A stretch of DNA of 14,646 bases from assembly GCA_003229995.1 (NCBI GenBank), contig QIGJ01000225.1, positions 1 to 14,646 on the forward strand, given 5' to 3'. The notes under the pieces were generated by a model. The model saw only the letters and a program-made list of their open reading frames with translations. It was not told the origin of the DNA and ran no database searches. The DNA is from Gammaproteobacteria bacterium. Its GTDB lineage: Bacteria; Pseudomonadota; Gammaproteobacteria; SZUA-152. Shown piece after piece: positions 1 to 7,195 of the stretch; positions within the stretch are counted from its first letter, which is position 1, and each line of letters starts with the position of its first letter. Both the position numbers and the translations under genes were made by a program.

Positions 1-1
1 C

Positions 2-181
2 CAGGGTGTTGCCGACAACATTGAACTTGCCCGGGAAGTGCTTTCCATTGATGAAAAAACAAAAAGTCTGGCAGAGGCGGAGATGCCGGTCGTTCAAAAT
101 GAATTACTTAAAATAAAAAACTCTGGTAAGGCCAGCGTGGCTTATCAAACCATTCAGAGTTTCGCATCCAGTAATACCTAA
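2..181 (+). CDS. C-terminal fragment of unrecognised protein (5' end outside window)
   Basis: An open frame enters from the left edge and ends at TAA 179-181, giving the last 59 residues of a protein. The fragment is hydrophilic, probably alpha-helical, with no cysteine, no membrane segment and no motif I recognise; it ends in ...IQSFASSNT. It is followed at once by a hairpin terminator, which supports it being the true end of a gene on this strand. Its place upstream of a PilZ-like gene and fleQ would fit a flagellar filament, chaperone or flagellin-associated gene, since fliD/fliS/fliT often lie there, but I do not recognise the FliS, FliT, FliD or flagellin C-terminus in it. The function is left open. 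Confidence 0.55.
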   Translation, partial: QGVADNIELAREVLSIDEKTKSLAEAEMPVVQNELLKIKNSGKASVAYQTIQSFASSNT

Positions 182-183
182 AT

Positions 184-228
184 CCGGTAAGGAATGGGCA
201 CGCAATAACTTCCCCTTCCGGTTTTTTT
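184..228 (+). terminator. Rho-independent terminator after the first gene
   Basis: CCGG-t-AAGG (184-192) can pair with CCTTCCGG (214-221) with a single bulged T at 188. Two further G-C pairs are possible inside, and a run of seven T follows at 222-228. It begins 3 bp after the stop codon of the upstream frame. It should separate that gene from the PilZ-like gene. Called from hairpin plus T-tract by eye; no folding energy was calculated. Confidence 0.65.
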
Positions 229-270
229 GTCGGTTGCATAAATCCAGTGGCTTCGACTATTCTGTGAGGC

Positions 271-837
271 ATGCATAACGAAGCACAAAACGCGCTGGTG
301 GATGGTATCACCTTTGATGATTATTTACCGATAGATTGGGAGGTGCTGACCATACTACCCAGTGAAGGTGAGCAGCATCGTCATCACCGTGCCAATGAAG
401 AGTTACTGCAAAATCTGTTACTGAGAGATGAGACGATATCTCAGGAGGGTGATGAAGCAGAAGTGGTTAGTGGTCATGAACCCTTTAAACGTCTTGAAAC
501 ACGTTTGGATCTGCTACTGAGTCTGGTCACGGAAATGATGACCAACAACAGTCACTTGCCGATGCAGCATGATGTTACCCTGGGTGCGCACGGCCTTTAT
601 GTGCAGGCCGGAGGTGATGTTATTGCCCGCCTTAAGACGGGCTCATTACTAAAAATCCGGCTTTATCCTGATCCGTATTTCCCCCGTCCATTACTGCTTT
701 TCACGCGGCTTGTTGATGTCCAGATGCAAAGTTTCACGGTGAATTTTTGCCCGCTGGAAGCGTGTCTGCAAGACCAACTGGACAAATATATTTTCCGGCA
801 ACATCGCCGTGCCATTGCCTTGGCACGCAAAAAATGA
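271..837 (+). CDS. Atypical PilZ-like protein upstream of fleQ
   Basis: A 188-residue soluble protein with no signal peptide or membrane segment. Residues 1-70 are acidic and polar. Residues 72-93 form an amphipathic leucine-rich helix. Residues 97-160 look like the six-stranded PilZ barrel (core around DVTLGAHGLYV at 101-111, then KTGSLLKIRL). Residues 161-187 form a basic C-terminal helix. The canonical c-di-GMP motifs RxxxR and [D/N]xSxxG are not intact, so it resembles the atypical, helix-bearing PilZ proteins found in flagellar loci (the Xanthomonas XC6012 type) that may oligomerise without binding the ligand well. ATG 271 is the first possible start, because an in-frame TGA lies at 265-267. 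The only Shine-Dalgarno-like run (GAGG) lies very close to it, so GTG 298 is an alternative. It stands alone between a terminator and the fleQ promoter. The coding call is firm; the family call is from fold pattern and context. Confidence 0.75.
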   Translation: MHNEAQNALVDGITFDDYLPIDWEVLTILPSEGEQHRHHRANEELLQNLLLRDETISQEGDEAEVVSGHEPFKRLETRLDLLLSLVTEMMTNNSHLPMQHDVTLGAHGLYVQAGGDVIARLKTGSLLKIRLYPDPYFPRPLLLFTRLVDVQMQSFTVNFCPLEACLQDQLDKYIFRQHRRAIALARKK

Positions 838-949
838 AACCGCATCATTTACCGGGTGTTCGCTCTCAAACTTTATAGGAGAATCGAAATAACCCATCCA
901 GCATGCCGTTTTATAAAGTAATTTTTATCCACTTATCTGTGACAATATT

Positions 950-978
950 TTGACATCCCGAAAATATGGTGTATAACT
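950..978 (+). promoter_or_regulatory. Sigma70-type promoter of fleQ
   Basis: A perfect -35 box TTGACA lies at 950-955. It is followed by TATAAC at 972-977 (16-bp spacer), or by ATAACT at 973-978 with a 17-bp spacer and an upstream TG extension at 970-971. Transcription would start near 985, about 60 bases upstream of the fleQ ATG. A vegetative promoter fits fleQ's role at the top of the cascade. No sigma54 or sigma28 element is seen in the 838-1044 gap, and there is no clear terminator for the PilZ-like gene there. Confidence 0.65.
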
Positions 979-1044
979 TAATGCGTTGCGGAGGAAGCCG
1001 CCGCATTTGGTTGATACAAATGGCCTTAATTCTGGGAGGGAAAA

Positions 1045-2481
1045 ATGCCTGATTCAATGACTCTGTTGCTGGTCGACGAGAATGATCAACAGCGTCAGAA
1101 ATTCACTGCTATTTTGGAATTTGTTGCACAGGGAACGGTGAATGTTACCGAGAGCAGTAGAGCGCTGGATTTTCTGGATGATCGAACAGAAGCGGTTTTA
1201 TTGGGAAATTGTGGCTCTGCCGAACGCCTTGCCTGGTTATTCGCCGAGATAAAGAAAAAATGTGAAGACACACCCATTGTACTTCTTTTGACGGAAGACA
1301 GTGATCGTTCACTGGATAAAAACATGGTGCAGTCTGCCTTTGCCATATTGAATCTTCCCTTACGATATTCCGAATTATCTGATTTGTTGCAGCGTGCAGA
1401 GGTGTTTAACCTGGGTCGAAAATCCGGTGATGGCGGCGGTGTCAATCTGGATTTGTTTCGCAGTCTGGTGGGTAACAGCCGCGGGGTGATCGAGGTGCGC
1501 AAACTGATTGAACAAGTCGCTAACTCCGAGGCCACGGTACTTATTTTGGGTGAATCCGGCACCGGTAAGGAAGTGGTTGCACGTAATCTGCATTATCATT
1601 CTGTACGGCGTGACAAACCTTTTGTGCCGATTAACTGTGGGGCAATTCCCGGCGAATTATTGGAAAGTGAACTGTTTGGCCACGAAAAAGGGGCTTTTAC
1701 TGGAGCCATCACAGCCCGCCGAGGCCGCTTTGAAATGGCAGAAGGTGGCACTCTTTTTCTGGACGAGATTGGCGACATGCCCATGAGCATGCAGGTTAAA
1801 CTGCTGCGTGTATTGCAGGAGCGTACCTTTGAACGTGTTGGTGGCAACAAGGAATTGAAAGCCGATGTGCGGGTCATCGCTGCCACACACCAAAACCTGG
1901 AAGAGCTGATCAGGGACGGTAGCTTTCGCGAGGATTTATATTACCGCCTTAACGTATTCCCTATCGATATGCCCCCGTTACGTGAACGCATGGATGACGT
2001 ACCCCTGCTGGTGAACGAATTGATTGCCCGTATGGAACACGAAAAACGTGGCTCGGTGCGTTTTACTCCCGCCGCAATGATAGCGCTGTGTCAGTACCGT
2101 TGGCCGGGCAATGTGCGTGAGCTGTCCAATTTACTGGAACGTATGGTTATCATATATCCCTATGGCATTGTTGATGTTGCGGATTTGCCCGAAAAGTTCC
2201 GCCCGCCCGGTACGGTGAGCGAAGAAGATGCACCCAGTATTCACTTTGAACAACATCTGGTGCCCAGTGCCGATTTTCAGACATCTCGCCTACCCCGGGA
2301 AGGCATCGATTTAAAGGAACATATCAGTTCCATGGAATGCTCGTTGATTAAGCAGGCACTTGACGATGCAGGCGGCGTGGTGGCCCATGCCGCGAAACGG
2401 CTCAAAATGCGCCGTACCACGCTAGTGGAAAAGCTGCGCAAATACGGCCTGCAACGCAACGAAACCATGACGGAAATTTGA
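1045..2481 (+). CDS. fleQ: FleQ, master sigma54-dependent flagellar activator
   Basis: 478 residues, close to the usual FleQ length of about 490. Residues 1-125 form a receiver-like FleQ domain whose phosphoacceptor Asp is missing (VLLGNC at 51-56), as expected for FleQ/FlrA. The AAA+ core has Walker A GESGTGKE (169-176), the sigma54-contact loop GAFTGA (216-221), Walker B GTLFLDE (235-241) and the FREDLYYRLNVF sensor/arginine region (294-305). A Fis-type helix-turn-helix lies at about 440-468. Residues tied to c-di-GMP binding in P. aeruginosa FleQ are present: LFRS (137-140), R180-N181, and E331xxxR335. ATG 1045 has a strong GGGAGG (1034-1039) at good spacing. By homology it activates fleSR and other class II operons, and c-di-GMP restrains it. 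The paralogous nitrogen-type regulators lack the LFRS feature, so confidence in FleQ is high. Confidence 0.95.
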   Translation: MPDSMTLLLVDENDQQRQKFTAILEFVAQGTVNVTESSRALDFLDDRTEAVLLGNCGSAERLAWLFAEIKKKCEDTPIVLLLTEDSDRSLDKNMVQSAFAILNLPLRYSELSDLLQRAEVFNLGRKSGDGGGVNLDLFRSLVGNSRGVIEVRKLIEQVANSEATVLILGESGTGKEVVARNLHYHSVRRDKPFVPINCGAIPGELLESELFGHEKGAFTGAITARRGRFEMAEGGTLFLDEIGDMPMSMQVKLLRVLQERTFERVGGNKELKADVRVIAATHQNLEELIRDGSFREDLYYRLNVFPIDMPPLRERMDDVPLLVNELIARMEHEKRGSVRFTPAAMIALCQYRWPGNVRELSNLLERMVIIYPYGIVDVADLPEKFRPPGTVSEEDAPSIHFEQHLVPSADFQTSRLPREGIDLKEHISSMECSLIKQALDDAGGVVAHAAKRLKMRRTTLVEKLRKYGLQRNETMTEI

Positions 2482-2484
2482 CTC

Positions 2485-2516
2485 ATCAAATGGACTGTCA
2501 TCATTAACTATTTGAT
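2485..2516. promoter_or_regulatory. 7-bp inverted repeat upstream of the fleSR promoter (possible operator)
   Basis: ATCAAAT (2485-2491) and ATTTGAT (2510-2516) are perfect inverted copies separated by 18 bp. They lie just upstream of the -24 element at 2537, where an activator such as FleQ could bind. The sequence is AT-rich and does not exactly match the FleQ-box pattern known from Pseudomonas, and no T-tract follows that would make it a terminator. It may be chance. Confidence 0.25.
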
Positions 2517-2536
2517 AATAAAGGAAGTCATTATTT

Positions 2537-2552
2537 AGGCACGCTACTTGCT
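2537..2552 (+). promoter_or_regulatory. Sigma54 (-24/-12) promoter of fleSR
   Basis: AGGCAC (2537-2542), five bases, then TTGCT (2548-2552) matches the sigma54 pattern TGGCAC-N5-TTGCW with one deviation in the first base. The invariant GG (2538-2539) and GC (2550-2551) are separated by exactly 10 bp. Transcription would start about 12 bp after the GC, near 2563, leaving a leader of some 40 bases before fleS. In Pseudomonas, fleSR is a FleQ-dependent sigma54 operon, and fleQ lies immediately upstream here, so motif and context agree. Confidence 0.8.
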
Positions 2553-2604
2553 TGTTCTGTGATGTACCACACAGACTGTTTGAAACAGAAGGGCAAGGCG
2601 TGTC

Positions 2605-3789
2605 ATGGCAGTATCGCAACAAATTCAGGACCTGGAAAAAAATTTCAAGGTCTTTAATCGTGTTTCCTCCCAACTGGCGGCCTCATACCATCAGCTTGAA
2701 GACCGTGTTAGCCAACTGCACGGCGAGTTGACGGGGCGTGTTTCGGCACAGGCGGTAGCCGCAGATGGATCATTGCTGCGCGCCATTTTAACGGCACTGC
2801 CAGCAGGTGTGGTTGTGGTGGACGGTTCGGGCCAGATCAGTGAATTTAACCCTGGTGCTACCGCCATGCTGGGTGAACTCCGGCACGGTGAAATGTGGGC
2901 AAATGTGATTGCCCGCGTGTTTGCACCACGTTCTGATGATGGTCACGAAATTTCATTACGTGACGGACGGCGTGTCAGTATTGCCACTTGCCCATTGGGC
3001 GATCAACCCGGTCAGGTGTTACTGATCACCGACTTGACGGAAACGCGCGAGCTACAGGATAACCTCGGTCAGCATCAACGCCTGATTGCCATGGGCGAAA
3101 TGGCCGCAGGACTTGCGCATCAGATTCGTACCCCTCTAGCATCCAGTTTGTTGTTTGCTGCACAACTCAAAAATACCCGGTTGGATAATAATGCCCGCAG
3201 TCAATTGGCGGACAAAGTCACTGAGCGCTTACGCCAACTGGAATCGCTGATTTCTGACATGCTGATTTTTTCCCGCACGGGTTACAGTGGACAGGAATGC
3301 GTTAGCGTTGCCACATTATTTGCAGAACTGGAAAACCAGATGGCAGATGTATGTCAACAACGTGACATTCAATTAGTGGTGCTGTGTGAAACGCCTACGC
3401 AGGAAATTAAGGGTAACCCGCGCATTCTCGGTAGCGCATTGCTTAATCTCGCCAACAATGCCATTCAGGCCATGGCTAAGGAAAATGGACAGTCACCCCG
3501 GCTGACTTTTCAAGCTCGCAACGGTGTTTGCAATACTGTTGAACTCTGCGTCATCGATAACGGCCCTGGTATTTCTGAAGACATTCAGCATAAGCTTTTT
3601 AAACCTTTTTTCACGACACGGAATGATGGTACCGGCCTGGGGCTTGCGGTGGTGAAAGCGGTTGCTCAGGCGCATGGTGGATGTGTGCGGATGGAATCCA
3701 TACCAGCGCAAGGCAGTGAATTTATTCTGCAATTACCACTTTTGAGCACAGTAAAAGACAATACAGCAAGTCCACAGGAGGCACTATGA
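2605..3789 (+). CDS. fleS: FleS, flagellar sensor histidine kinase
   Basis: 394 residues, with no signal peptide or transmembrane helix, so it is cytoplasmic like known FleS/FlrB. An N-terminal helical or coiled-coil segment (1-50) is followed by a PAS domain (about 55-148). The HisKA domain has its H-box at AHQIRTPL with phosphoacceptor H172. The catalytic domain has the N-box (N281/N284/N285), G1 box DNGPGI (318-323), F-box FKPFFTT (332-338) and G2 box GTGLGL (342-347). All kinase residues are intact. ATG 2605 follows a sigma54 promoter; the ribosome-binding site (AAGG) is modest. The stop overlaps the fleR start as ATGA (3786-3789), which implies coupled translation with its response regulator. 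The input signal is unknown; in polar flagellates the pair responds to basal-body assembly state. Confidence 0.94.
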   Translation: MAVSQQIQDLEKNFKVFNRVSSQLAASYHQLEDRVSQLHGELTGRVSAQAVAADGSLLRAILTALPAGVVVVDGSGQISEFNPGATAMLGELRHGEMWANVIARVFAPRSDDGHEISLRDGRRVSIATCPLGDQPGQVLLITDLTETRELQDNLGQHQRLIAMGEMAAGLAHQIRTPLASSLLFAAQLKNTRLDNNARSQLADKVTERLRQLESLISDMLIFSRTGYSGQECVSVATLFAELENQMADVCQQRDIQLVVLCETPTQEIKGNPRILGSALLNLANNAIQAMAKENGQSPRLTFQARNGVCNTVELCVIDNGPGISEDIQHKLFKPFFTTRNDGTGLGLAVVKAVAQAHGGCVRMESIPAQGSEFILQLPLLSTVKDNTASPQEAL

Positions 3790-5147
3790 GCCCGGCCGTT
3801 ATTTTGGTTGTTGAAGATGATGCTGATTTGCGGACAGCACTTTGCGACACCCTGGCATTGGCCGGATATAAAATACAAACCGCCAGTGATGGACTTGCTG
3901 CTGTCGAAATTCTCCAGTGCGAGTCAATCGATATGGTGATTACGGATATTCAAATGCCAAGCATGAATGGACATGAACTGCTCAAAAAAATTAAATCACA
4001 ATGGCCGGATATTCCGGTGATGTTGATGACAGCATACGGTTCGATACAAATGGCTGTAGAAGCCATGCGGGATGGTGCTGTGGATTATCTCAGCAAACCC
4101 TTTGAAGCAGAAGTGCTGGTGGCTATGGTGAATCAATACGTTGGTGAGCGTGATGCAGACATCAGCAACATGATCGCTGAAGATCCTCGTAGCCGGGAAC
4201 TTGTTGTGCTGGCAAAACGGGTGGCAGATAGCGATGCAACCATTATGCTGATGGGGGAAAGTGGTGTGGGCAAAGAAGTGCTGGCACATTATATTCACAA
4301 TCAGTCACAACGAGCCGGAAAGCCCTTTGTTGCGATTAATTGTGCAGCAATTCCGGAAAATATGCTGGAAGCCACCTTGTTTGGTTATGAAAAAGGCGCG
4401 TTTACCGGTGCCTATAAAGCCTGTCCGGGAAAATTTGAACTGGCCCAGGGGGGAACCTTGTTACTGGATGAAATATCCGAAATGGATGCCGCACTTCAGG
4501 CAAAGCTGTTGCGGGTATTGCAAGAACGTGAAGTCGAGCGTCTGGGTGGACAAAAAACCACGGCACTGGATGTGCGTGTGCTGGCAACCTCCAACCGGAA
4601 TATGCGTCAGGAAGTTAAAGAAGGCCGTTTCCGTGAAGACCTGTTTTATCGTTTGAATGTTTTTCCTATTCAGATATCCGCTTTGCGTGACAGGGCAGAA
4701 GATATTTTACCCCTGTGCAATATGCTGATCAATCAACATTTAAAATCACATGCCGGAAAACTGCCGGAACTGGGCAAACTTGCGCGTGAAAAATTATTAA
4801 GTCACCCATGGCCAGGGAATGTACGTGAACTGGATAACGTGATTCAACGCTCGCTAATTTTAAAGCAGAGCGATGTGATTGAAGCAGCAGATATTCAGTT
4901 CGAAACTATTAGCACAGGTGCTGATGATATGTCGGATGAGTATGAAGATGAATCCCGTACTCTGGACAGCGAAATGAAAGACCACGAATACAATAAAATT
5001 CTTGCCGCGTTGCGTGCTGACAATGGCAATCGTCAGCGTGTTGCTGAAAAACTGGGCATCAGTCAGCGCACACTGCGTTACAAGTTGGCAAGAATGCGTG
5101 AAATGGGCATGTCTGTTCCCGGCCGCTATGGTGTGGAAGCCGTGTAG
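3786..5147 (+). CDS. fleR: FleR, sigma54-dependent flagellar response regulator
   Basis: 453 residues in NtrC-type order. The receiver domain (5-118) has the acidic pair D11/D12, phosphoacceptor D54, T82 and K104. The AAA+ domain has Walker A GESGVGKE (157-164), GAFTGA (204-209) and Walker B GTLLLDE (223-229). A Fis-type helix-turn-helix lies at about 408-435 (RQRVAEKLGISQRTLRYKL). Unlike FleQ in this window, it keeps a complete phosphorylation site, as expected of a FleS partner. It shares an ATGA overlap with fleS, and fliE starts 39 bp after its stop. By homology it switches on hook and basal-body (class III) sigma54 promoters after phosphorylation. An acidic linker (378-400) separates the ATPase and DNA-binding domains. 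Confidence 0.95.
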   Translation: MSPAVILVVEDDADLRTALCDTLALAGYKIQTASDGLAAVEILQCESIDMVITDIQMPSMNGHELLKKIKSQWPDIPVMLMTAYGSIQMAVEAMRDGAVDYLSKPFEAEVLVAMVNQYVGERDADISNMIAEDPRSRELVVLAKRVADSDATIMLMGESGVGKEVLAHYIHNQSQRAGKPFVAINCAAIPENMLEATLFGYEKGAFTGAYKACPGKFELAQGGTLLLDEISEMDAALQAKLLRVLQEREVERLGGQKTTALDVRVLATSNRNMRQEVKEGRFREDLFYRLNVFPIQISALRDRAEDILPLCNMLINQHLKSHAGKLPELGKLAREKLLSHPWPGNVRELDNVIQRSLILKQSDVIEAADIQFETISTGADDMSDEYEDESRTLDSEMKDHEYNKILAALRADNGNRQRVAEKLGISQRTLRYKLARMREMGMSVPGRYGVEAV

Positions 5148-5185
5148 CCCGGATTTGTTGACCGATGTAAAGAAACAGGAGAATC

Positions 5186-5509
5186 ATGATGAATGAAATC
5201 GATACCAGTCAACTGATTACCCAAATGCGTGCCATGGCTGCCGTCGCACAGGGAAACACCGTAACACCACAAAATAATATAACAGGTAGCAATTTTGGAG
5301 ACTTGTTAAGCAACAGCATTAACAAGGTCAATGACATACAAAAAACGTCTGGGAAACTGACTAATGCTTTTCTTTCCGGTGATTCCAGTGTCAGTCTTGC
5401 CGAAGTGATGATTGCCAAACAAAAATCCGGTATCGCTTTTGAAGCCGCACTTCAGGTACGGAAAAAATTATTAAGTGCTTACAAGGAAATAATGTCGATG
5501 CAGGTTTAA
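5186..5509 (+). CDS. fliE: FliE, flagellar hook-basal body junction protein
   Basis: 107 residues, the normal FliE size. The C-terminal half has the FliE signature: V-S-L-A-E-V-M-I-A-K-Q-K at about 69-80, then LQVRKKLLSAYKEIMSMQV at the end. FliE joins the MS ring to the proximal rod and is itself a rod-type export substrate; no Sec signal is present, as expected. AGGAG (5178-5182) precedes ATG 5186; a second ATG follows at once (5189), so the start may be one codon later. fliE lies 38 bp after fleR with no terminator and no recognisable sigma54 promoter between them, so fleSR transcripts may read into it. fliF follows after 45 bp. Confidence 0.95.
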   Translation: MMNEIDTSQLITQMRAMAAVAQGNTVTPQNNITGSNFGDLLSNSINKVNDIQKTSGKLTNAFLSGDSSVSLAEVMIAKQKSGIAFEAALQVRKKLLSAYKEIMSMQV

Positions 5510-5554
5510 TTGATAAATGCGTCATAAAATAAGTAACGATAAAGAAGGTTCTAT

Positions 5555-7195
5555 ATGGCATTAATTAATACCGAAGAAGTTTCTGCCGGGCTTGCGGGTA
5601 TGAGCGGTCTTAATGCTTTTCGCCAGATAGGCCTGATGTTGGGACTGGCTGCCAGTGTGGCCATCGGTGTTACGGTCGTGTTGTGGTCATGGACGCCTAA
5701 TTACGGTGTGTTATATGGCGCACTGGAAGAACGAGATGTCAGTACTGTGCTGGATGCGTTACGGCAGGGCGGTATTGAAGCAAAACTTGATGAAGCCACA
5801 GGTGCCGTATTGGTGCCCAAAAAAAATATTCATGATGCGCGAATCAGACTGGCTTCCATGGGATTGCCAAAGGGGGTGAGCGCCGGTTTTGATGCATTGG
5901 AAGATAAAAGCAGTTTTGGTGTTTCACAGTTCATGGAAAAGGCACGTTACCAGCGTGCGTTGGAGATTGAGCTGGCGAGAACGATCTCCAGTCTGAGTAA
6001 CGTTAAAAACGTACGTGTGCATTTGGCGGTGCCACGGCAATCGGTTTTTGTGCGTAACCGAAAAAAATCCAGTGCCTCGGTCGTGGTTAATTTATTCCCC
6101 GGCCGCAGTCTGGAAAGTGGACAGGTCTCTGCGATCACACATATGGTGTCATCCAGTATCCCTGAACTGGATGTCAGCAATGTCACGGTGGTGGATCAAC
6201 GAGGAAAGTTATTGACTTCGGGAAGTGCCAATTTACAAATTGCACGGACGGGAGCTCAGTTTGAGTACATCAATAAATTTGAACAGGCTTATATTCATCG
6301 CATTGAACGTTTGTTGGAACCCATTCTGGGGTCTGAGTCTGTGCGAGCACAAGTGACAGCGGATATTGATTTTACGGCGAGTGAGCAAACGCAGGAAAGT
6401 TTCAATCCGGATGCCCCGGCCTTACGCAGTGACCAGACCACAGTAGAACAGTCTTCTGGTATTACAAATGGCGGTATACCCGGTGCGTTGACAAACCAAC
6501 CTCCCGGTGCTGCAACCGTGCAGGAAAATATCGGTGACGACGTTGCCACGGTGACTCCGAGTAGCAGTCAGCGTCGAGAAATACGTAACTATGAGCTGGA
6601 TAAAACCATCAGTCACACACGATTTTCCATGGGGCGTCTGAAAAGACTGTCAGTGGCCGTGGTGGTGGACGACAAGCTGAGTGTGGTGGATGGTAATACC
6701 ATACGTCTGCCACGCACGCCGGAAGAGTTGACCCGTTTAAGTAGCTTGATCAAAGAGGCAGTGGGTTTCAATGTACAACGGGGTGACACGGTGAATGTGA
6801 TGAATTCATCATTCACGGTTCCGGAAGCACCAGAGCCTTTACCTGAAGTGCCTATTTGGGAGCAGGGATGGGCGTTGGATATCGGCAAAAAAATCCTGGG
6901 TGGTTTATTGGTGATCATCGTTTTGTTTGGAATATTGAAACCGATTATGCGTTCACTGGCAACACAGTCGCGAGAAATGCTACCCGTTAACGCAGCAGGA
7001 GAGGGTTCTGCAGCGACAGGGGGTGCCGAAGGCATGGCAGAGGATACCGTGACGCTGGGTGCAGCACAGAATGTTCCTGCCATTTCTGCCCCTGGAAGCT
7101 ATGAGCAAAATATGATTACGGCAAACAAGGCGGTTGAACAGGATCCAAAATTGGTCGCGCAAGTCGTAAAAAACTGGGTAGCCAGCGATGGCTGA
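5555..7195 (+). CDS. fliF: FliF, flagellar MS-ring protein
   Basis: 546 residues, typical for FliF. Transmembrane helix 1 is at about 25-45. A large periplasmic part with ring-building YscJ/FliF domains follows; residues 46-230 include the strongly conserved SQFMEKARYQRALEIEL (124-140). A low-complexity proline/serine/glutamine stretch lies at about 280-340. Transmembrane helix 2 is at about 446-463, and the cytoplasmic tail ends in EQDPKLVAQVVKNWVASDG, the conserved FliG-binding segment. FliF forms the inner-membrane ring that seeds basal-body assembly and houses the export gate. AAGAAGG (5542-5548) precedes ATG 5555. Its stop overlaps the fliG start by 8 bp, consistent with coordinated synthesis of the ring and its bound rotor protein. 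Confidence 0.96.
   Translation: MALINTEEVSAGLAGMSGLNAFRQIGLMLGLAASVAIGVTVVLWSWTPNYGVLYGALEERDVSTVLDALRQGGIEAKLDEATGAVLVPKKNIHDARIRLASMGLPKGVSAGFDALEDKSSFGVSQFMEKARYQRALEIELARTISSLSNVKNVRVHLAVPRQSVFVRNRKKSSASVVVNLFPGRSLESGQVSAITHMVSSSIPELDVSNVTVVDQRGKLLTSGSANLQIARTGAQFEYINKFEQAYIHRIERLLEPILGSESVRAQVTADIDFTASEQTQESFNPDAPALRSDQTTVEQSSGITNGGIPGALTNQPPGAATVQENIGDDVATVTPSSSQRREIRNYELDKTISHTRFSMGRLKRLSVAVVVDDKLSVVDGNTIRLPRTPEELTRLSSLIKEAVGFNVQRGDTVNVMNSSFTVPEAPEPLPEVPIWEQGWALDIGKKILGGLLVIIVLFGILKPIMRSLATQSREMLPVNAAGEGSAATGGAEGMAEDTVTLGAAQNVPAISAPGSYEQNMITANKAVEQDPKLVAQVVKNWVASDG

Noticed and set aside
196..213. GGGCAC upstream of the PilZ-like gene, like a sigma54 -24 element
   Set aside because: No GC is found at the required 10-bp distance, and the bases are part of the terminator hairpin.
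234..263. TTGCAT and TATTCT as a possible sigma70 promoter for the PilZ-like gene
   Set aside because: Transcription would start at or after the ATG at 271, leaving no leader, and both boxes are weak.
936..955. TGTGA half-site resembling a CRP/Vfr box next to the fleQ promoter
   Set aside because: The second half-site does not match (TTTGA in place of TCACA), so it is only a half-site that overlaps the -35 region by chance.
1095..1562. Long minus-strand open frame inside fleQ
   Set aside because: It lies wholly antisense to the well-supported FleQ coding sequence and has no recognisable protein features.
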